DNA of 8,835 nucleotides, taken from Tannerella sp. (GTDB lineage: Bacteria > Bacteroidota > Bacteroidia > Bacteroidales > Tannerellaceae). This document shows positions 6,411 through 8,835 of this stretch, piece after piece. The position numbers and the translations under genes were made by a program. Under the pieces are notes generated by a model. That model was not told where the DNA came from and searched no databases. It worked only from the letters and a program-made list of their open reading frames with translations. Positions within the stretch are counted from its first letter, which is position 1. Every line of letters starts with the position of its first letter. Where the stretch lies: contig JAISTJ010000214.1 in the NCBI GenBank assembly GCA_031272655.1, positions 1-8,835 of the forward strand. Reading direction: 5' to 3'.

Positions 6411-8030
6411 ATGTTAAAACAGGAGCTTAAGTACATAACTACTGAACAATTACGAAACAGCGGGCGGCTCAGTGCGCGCGCTGCAAACATCTGTATATGT
6501 TCGGAGCTGGATAATTTGGAGCGTATCATTCACTTCTACGACAACAACAAGAGCGCTAAAATACTGAATTACAGAGGAATGGGTCCCACTACTTTTAAAG
6601 AGATACAGCAACTGTGCGAGAAAACGCTTGCCGAAATCAGCGATACTGAAGATAAAAAGATTGCAGAAGAACTGTATCTCATGGAGTCACTCTTAGAGAT
6701 GAACGAAGAAGAGAGATTGATGTTAAAAGCCGTCGCCGACCTGATTCTCGAAAAGGAAGCCTTTTTCCTGCAGCGCAACATAGAATACGGGATGTGTAAC
6801 AATGAGTTCGTAGCTGATTTTTACGACCGTTACTGTCATTTGCCGATGCTATGGCTGCTTGAGCAGGTAACGAACACGAGCGACGACCGCGTTGTTGTTT
6901 TGTTAAAAAAGATCCATAAAGTATTTAATGATCAGGAAGTTGGCTCTTTTGCCGAAATAGGCGAAGAGATGAATATTAGCGCCGAAAGGGTACGGCAACT
7001 GCACAGATCCATATTCCGACAGTTTGTAAAGCAAAACATCGAAAAAGCGTCAAGATTATTTTATAACCTGAACGATTGGGTCTATTTGTATGAAGCCATC
7101 AAGGGCAAGTTGCTTTTGACGCAGGATTCGCCTGAAATAACTGAGATCATGGAAAGAGAACGAACAAACCTTTCGCCCGAGTTTGTGATGGAAATTATAG
7201 CCTATCTCACTGATTACAGCGTATTTGGCGGCTTAACCGAAAAAGATAATGAAAGCATCTGGATTAATACCGTGCTCGTGAAGCATGAATACACGTATAT
7301 GTTTGAATTTGAGAAGTTTATAATCCTTTTCTCGAATTATTTGGACAAAAACACTGAAAATCACTATATTAAGATAGAAGATTTTATTGAAGACCATGAC
7401 CTTGTCAATCCTCCTGGCATGAAAAAGCTCAATGAAATCAACGAATTGGCCATTGAAATCTTAGATATTGAGTTCGGTATCTACCCCGGAGATAACAATT
7501 TGATTTTTATCCCCAAAAATCCCAAACTGAAGAAACAGCATAAAGAAGAGAAGCCGCAGAAACAGAAACCGGCAGTTATAAAGCCGACAGGCAAAGGTTC
7601 CAAGCCTAAACTGCCGTTCCTTGAGAGGTTGAACATTTTGATTGCATTTATAGAAAGGAACAAACACTTCCCTTTTTGTAGTTCCGCAGACCGTGTTGAG
7701 GCTGCGTTATATAAATGGTGGCAAAAAGCGCTGACAGATCTTGTTCATAAACAGGATTTTGAGACGCAGCAGTTATTTAATGACTTCAAAATCAAGTATT
7801 CAAAGTATGAAACGAGCCGTTACGATTTTGAATGGAACAAGAATTACGAACGGTACAAACAGTATTTGCAACTCAACCACCACCAGCCCACCGCTAAGGA
7901 AAATCATTTCCTCTATGCGTGGTTCATCCGTTCAACATATATCATGAAGAAGAACAGATTCGACAAAGACCGTCAAAAGAAAATGGCTGATCTTAAGAAA
8001 CTTATTTCAAAATTTCAGTTATCGTCCTGA
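6411..8030 (+). CDS. Uncharacterised protein with alpha-CTD-like, sigma-4-like and helicase-associated-like domains
   Basis: The product has 539 residues, no signal peptide and no membrane segments. Residues about 14-75 resemble the RNA polymerase alpha C-terminal domain (helix-hairpin-helix): LSARAANICI (20-29), where alpha has LSVRxxNCL, then NYRGMGPTTFKEIQQL (53-68), where alpha has NLGKKSxxEI. Residues 178-206 are a sigma-70 region-4-like helix-turn-helix: GSFAEIGEEMNISAERVRQL, compare TLEEIGxxxxVTRERVRQI. Residues 207-370 are helical and not recognised. A Lys/Pro/Gln-rich linker (370-400) follows. The C-terminus holds two helicase-associated-like repeats, about 402-465 and 472-535; the second has the Trp, Tyr and basic-helix spacing of that family (FEWNKNYERYKQYL and YAWFIRS). 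All recognised parts bind nucleic acid or polymerase elsewhere, so a transcription-linked DNA-binding protein is the best inference. No catalytic motif is visible. The ATG follows an AT-rich leader without Shine-Dalgarno. It is divergent from pgi, and its last 29 bases overlap the end of gpsA. Confidence 0.85.
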   Translation: MLKQELKYITTEQLRNSGRLSARAANICICSELDNLERIIHFYDNNKSAKILNYRGMGPTTFKEIQQLCEKTLAEISDTEDKKIAEELYLMESLLEMNEEERLMLKAVADLILEKEAFFLQRNIEYGMCNNEFVADFYDRYCHLPMLWLLEQVTNTSDDRVVVLLKKIHKVFNDQEVGSFAEIGEEMNISAERVRQLHRSIFRQFVKQNIEKASRLFYNLNDWVYLYEAIKGKLLLTQDSPEITEIMERERTNLSPEFVMEIIAYLTDYSVFGGLTEKDNESIWINTVLVKHEYTYMFEFEKFIILFSNYLDKNTENHYIKIEDFIEDHDLVNPPGMKKLNEINELAIEILDIEFGIYPGDNNLIFIPKNPKLKKQHKEEKPQKQKPAVIKPTGKGSKPKLPFLERLNILIAFIERNKHFPFCSSADRVEAALYKWWQKALTDLVHKQDFETQQLFNDFKIKYSKYETSRYDFEWNKNYERYKQYLQLNHHQPTAKENHFLYAWFIRSTYIMKKNRFDKDRQKKMADLKKLISKFQLSS

Positions 8031-8835
8031 TTTGCGATAAAGGTGATTGCTTCTCGTAAAGAATTGCATATAAAGCGTTCATTATAGGCATGTTAACCTT
8101 ATATTTTTCGTTAATCTCGTGGATACATTTTGTGGCATAATAGCCTTCGGCTACCATACCGAGTTCTATTTTAGCGGCATTGATGCTGTAGCCCTCGCCG
8201 AGCATTTTGCCGAAAACGCGGTTACGGCTGAACGACGAGTATGCGGTTACAAGCAAATCGCTAAGATAAGCCGAACCGGCAATATTACGCTTGGCTGGCG
8301 CTACGGTCGATACAAAACGTATCATCTCGTCGTAGGCATTGGGGACGAATACGGCGTGGAAATTGTCGCCTAACTTCAGCCCGTCGCAAATGCCGGCTAC
8401 AATGGCATAGATGTTTTTTAATACCGAAATGTACTCTAATCCCTCCATGTCTTTGCTGCACGAGGTTTTAAGGTACGGAGTGTTGAATACGTTCTTCGAC
8501 AGCGTCTGCGCTTTTTTAACGTCGCGGCAGACTAAGGTCTGGTACGAAAGATGTTCCATAGCAATCTCTTCGGCATGACAAGCGCCGGCTATCACAATGA
8601 TATTCTTCGGCTTAACTCCAAAAGTTGAAGTAAAGTATTTGTGTATCAACATATTATCTTCCGGCACTATACCTTTTATAGCAGAGATAATGTACTTGTC
8701 TTTCAGAGGAACAGTAATTTTACTGAGGTGCGATTTGATGTATGGCGACGGGGTAGCAAAGATTAGCGTATCCGAATCTTCGACAGCCTGATTTATATCA
8801 CTATAGAAATTGATACGGGATGTGTCGAAAGCGAC
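8002..8835 (-). CDS. gpsA: Glycerol-3-phosphate dehydrogenase [NAD(P)+], N-terminus beyond the window
   Basis: 277 codons are visible, reading in from the right edge. About 55-60 N-terminal residues, including the GxGxxG nucleotide-binding loop, are missing. The enzyme reduces dihydroxyacetone phosphate to sn-glycerol 3-phosphate for phospholipid synthesis. Seen, numbered from the first visible codon: the end of the Rossmann domain with LIFATPSPYIK (24-34), the substrate-binding Lys in ISAIKG (50-55), ACHAEE (85-90), the catalytic Lys in SVLKNIYAIVAGICDGLKLG (137-156), and DLLVTAYSSFSRNRVFG (193-209). A GTG at 8667 could be mistaken for a start, but the frame stays open and family-like to 8835, so it is internal. 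One small oddity is Ala before CHAEE, where Bacteroidota relatives, as I recall them, usually have Pro (GPCHAEE). The 3' end overlaps the convergent 539-residue gene by 29 bases. Confidence 0.95.
   Translation of the reverse strand, partial: VAFDTSRINFYSDINQAVEDSDTLIFATPSPYIKSHLSKITVPLKDKYIISAIKGIVPEDNMLIHKYFTSTFGVKPKNIIVIAGACHAEEIAMEHLSYQTLVCRDVKKAQTLSKNVFNTPYLKTSCSKDMEGLEYISVLKNIYAIVAGICDGLKLGDNFHAVFVPNAYDEMIRFVSTVAPAKRNIAGSAYLSDLLVTAYSSFSRNRVFGKMLGEGYSINAAKIELGMVAEGYYATKCIHEINEKYKVNMPIMNALYAILYEKQSPLSQIRTITEILK

Noticed and set aside
8002..8667. GTG at 8667 as the true start of a 221-residue gpsA product
   Set aside because: The same frame is open to the window edge and encodes the rest of the GpsA nucleotide-binding domain, so the GTG is an internal Val.
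1..8835. CRISPR array, tRNA/rRNA genes, insertion sequence with terminal inverted repeats
   Set aside because: No spaced direct repeats, tRNA-like cloverleaf, rRNA-like stretch or transposase was seen; the AAAC repeats are contiguous and lack spacers.

Overview
The window looks like a chromosomal segment from a member of the Bacteroidota, probably Bacteroidales. Three things support this. Two leaders carry the phylum's -7 box TAnnTTTG. Most genes start in AT-rich leaders with no Shine-Dalgarno sequence. A gpsA/pgi neighbourhood is present, which I recall as a conserved lysS-gpsA-pgi order in this group. Every call rests on reading motifs by eye; no search was run.

Layout from left to right. 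(1) 1-2264, minus strand: a remodelled defence-type module. It reads 5' to 3' on the minus strand as a 26-codon leader ORF that resembles the first ~20 residues of an amino-DNA-methyltransferase, then a RecQ-helicase/phosphoribosyltransferase (PRTase) fusion, then a DprA/SMF-like (SLOG) protein that runs off the left edge. A Bacteroidota-type promoter precedes the leader ORF. The RecQ-PRTase protein seems to lack the second half of the helicase and the start of the PRTase, yet the frame is intact. (2) 2265-2427: the promoter and a run of seven AAAC-starting 7-8 bp repeats. (3) 2428-6293, minus strand: a compact run of pgi, a secreted GH29 alpha-L-fucosidase and an aldo/keto reductase, with gaps of 12 and 17 bp and one good promoter in front of pgi. 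(4) 6411-8030, plus strand: a 539-residue protein that combines an RNA polymerase alpha-CTD-like helix-hairpin-helix domain, a sigma-region-4-like helix-turn-helix and two helicase-associated (HA)-like repeats. I know of no characterised protein with this combination. (5) 8002-8835, minus strand: gpsA, lacking its N-terminus at the right edge.

How the genes fit together: gpsA and pgi are central metabolism (glycerol-3-phosphate for phospholipids, and glycolysis). The fucosidase probably releases L-fucose outside the cytoplasm, and the reductase may oxidise or reduce that sugar. The DprA/PRTase pairing resembles the ShosTA anti-phage toxin-antitoxin type and the SLOG/PRTase/helicase associations described in comparative genomics of conflict systems. 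The 539-residue gene sits in the opposite orientation between gpsA and pgi and looks like an insertion into that cluster.

The best candidates for something undescribed are the 539-residue transcription-factor-like chimera and the shortened methyltransferase/RecQ-PRTase/DprA module.
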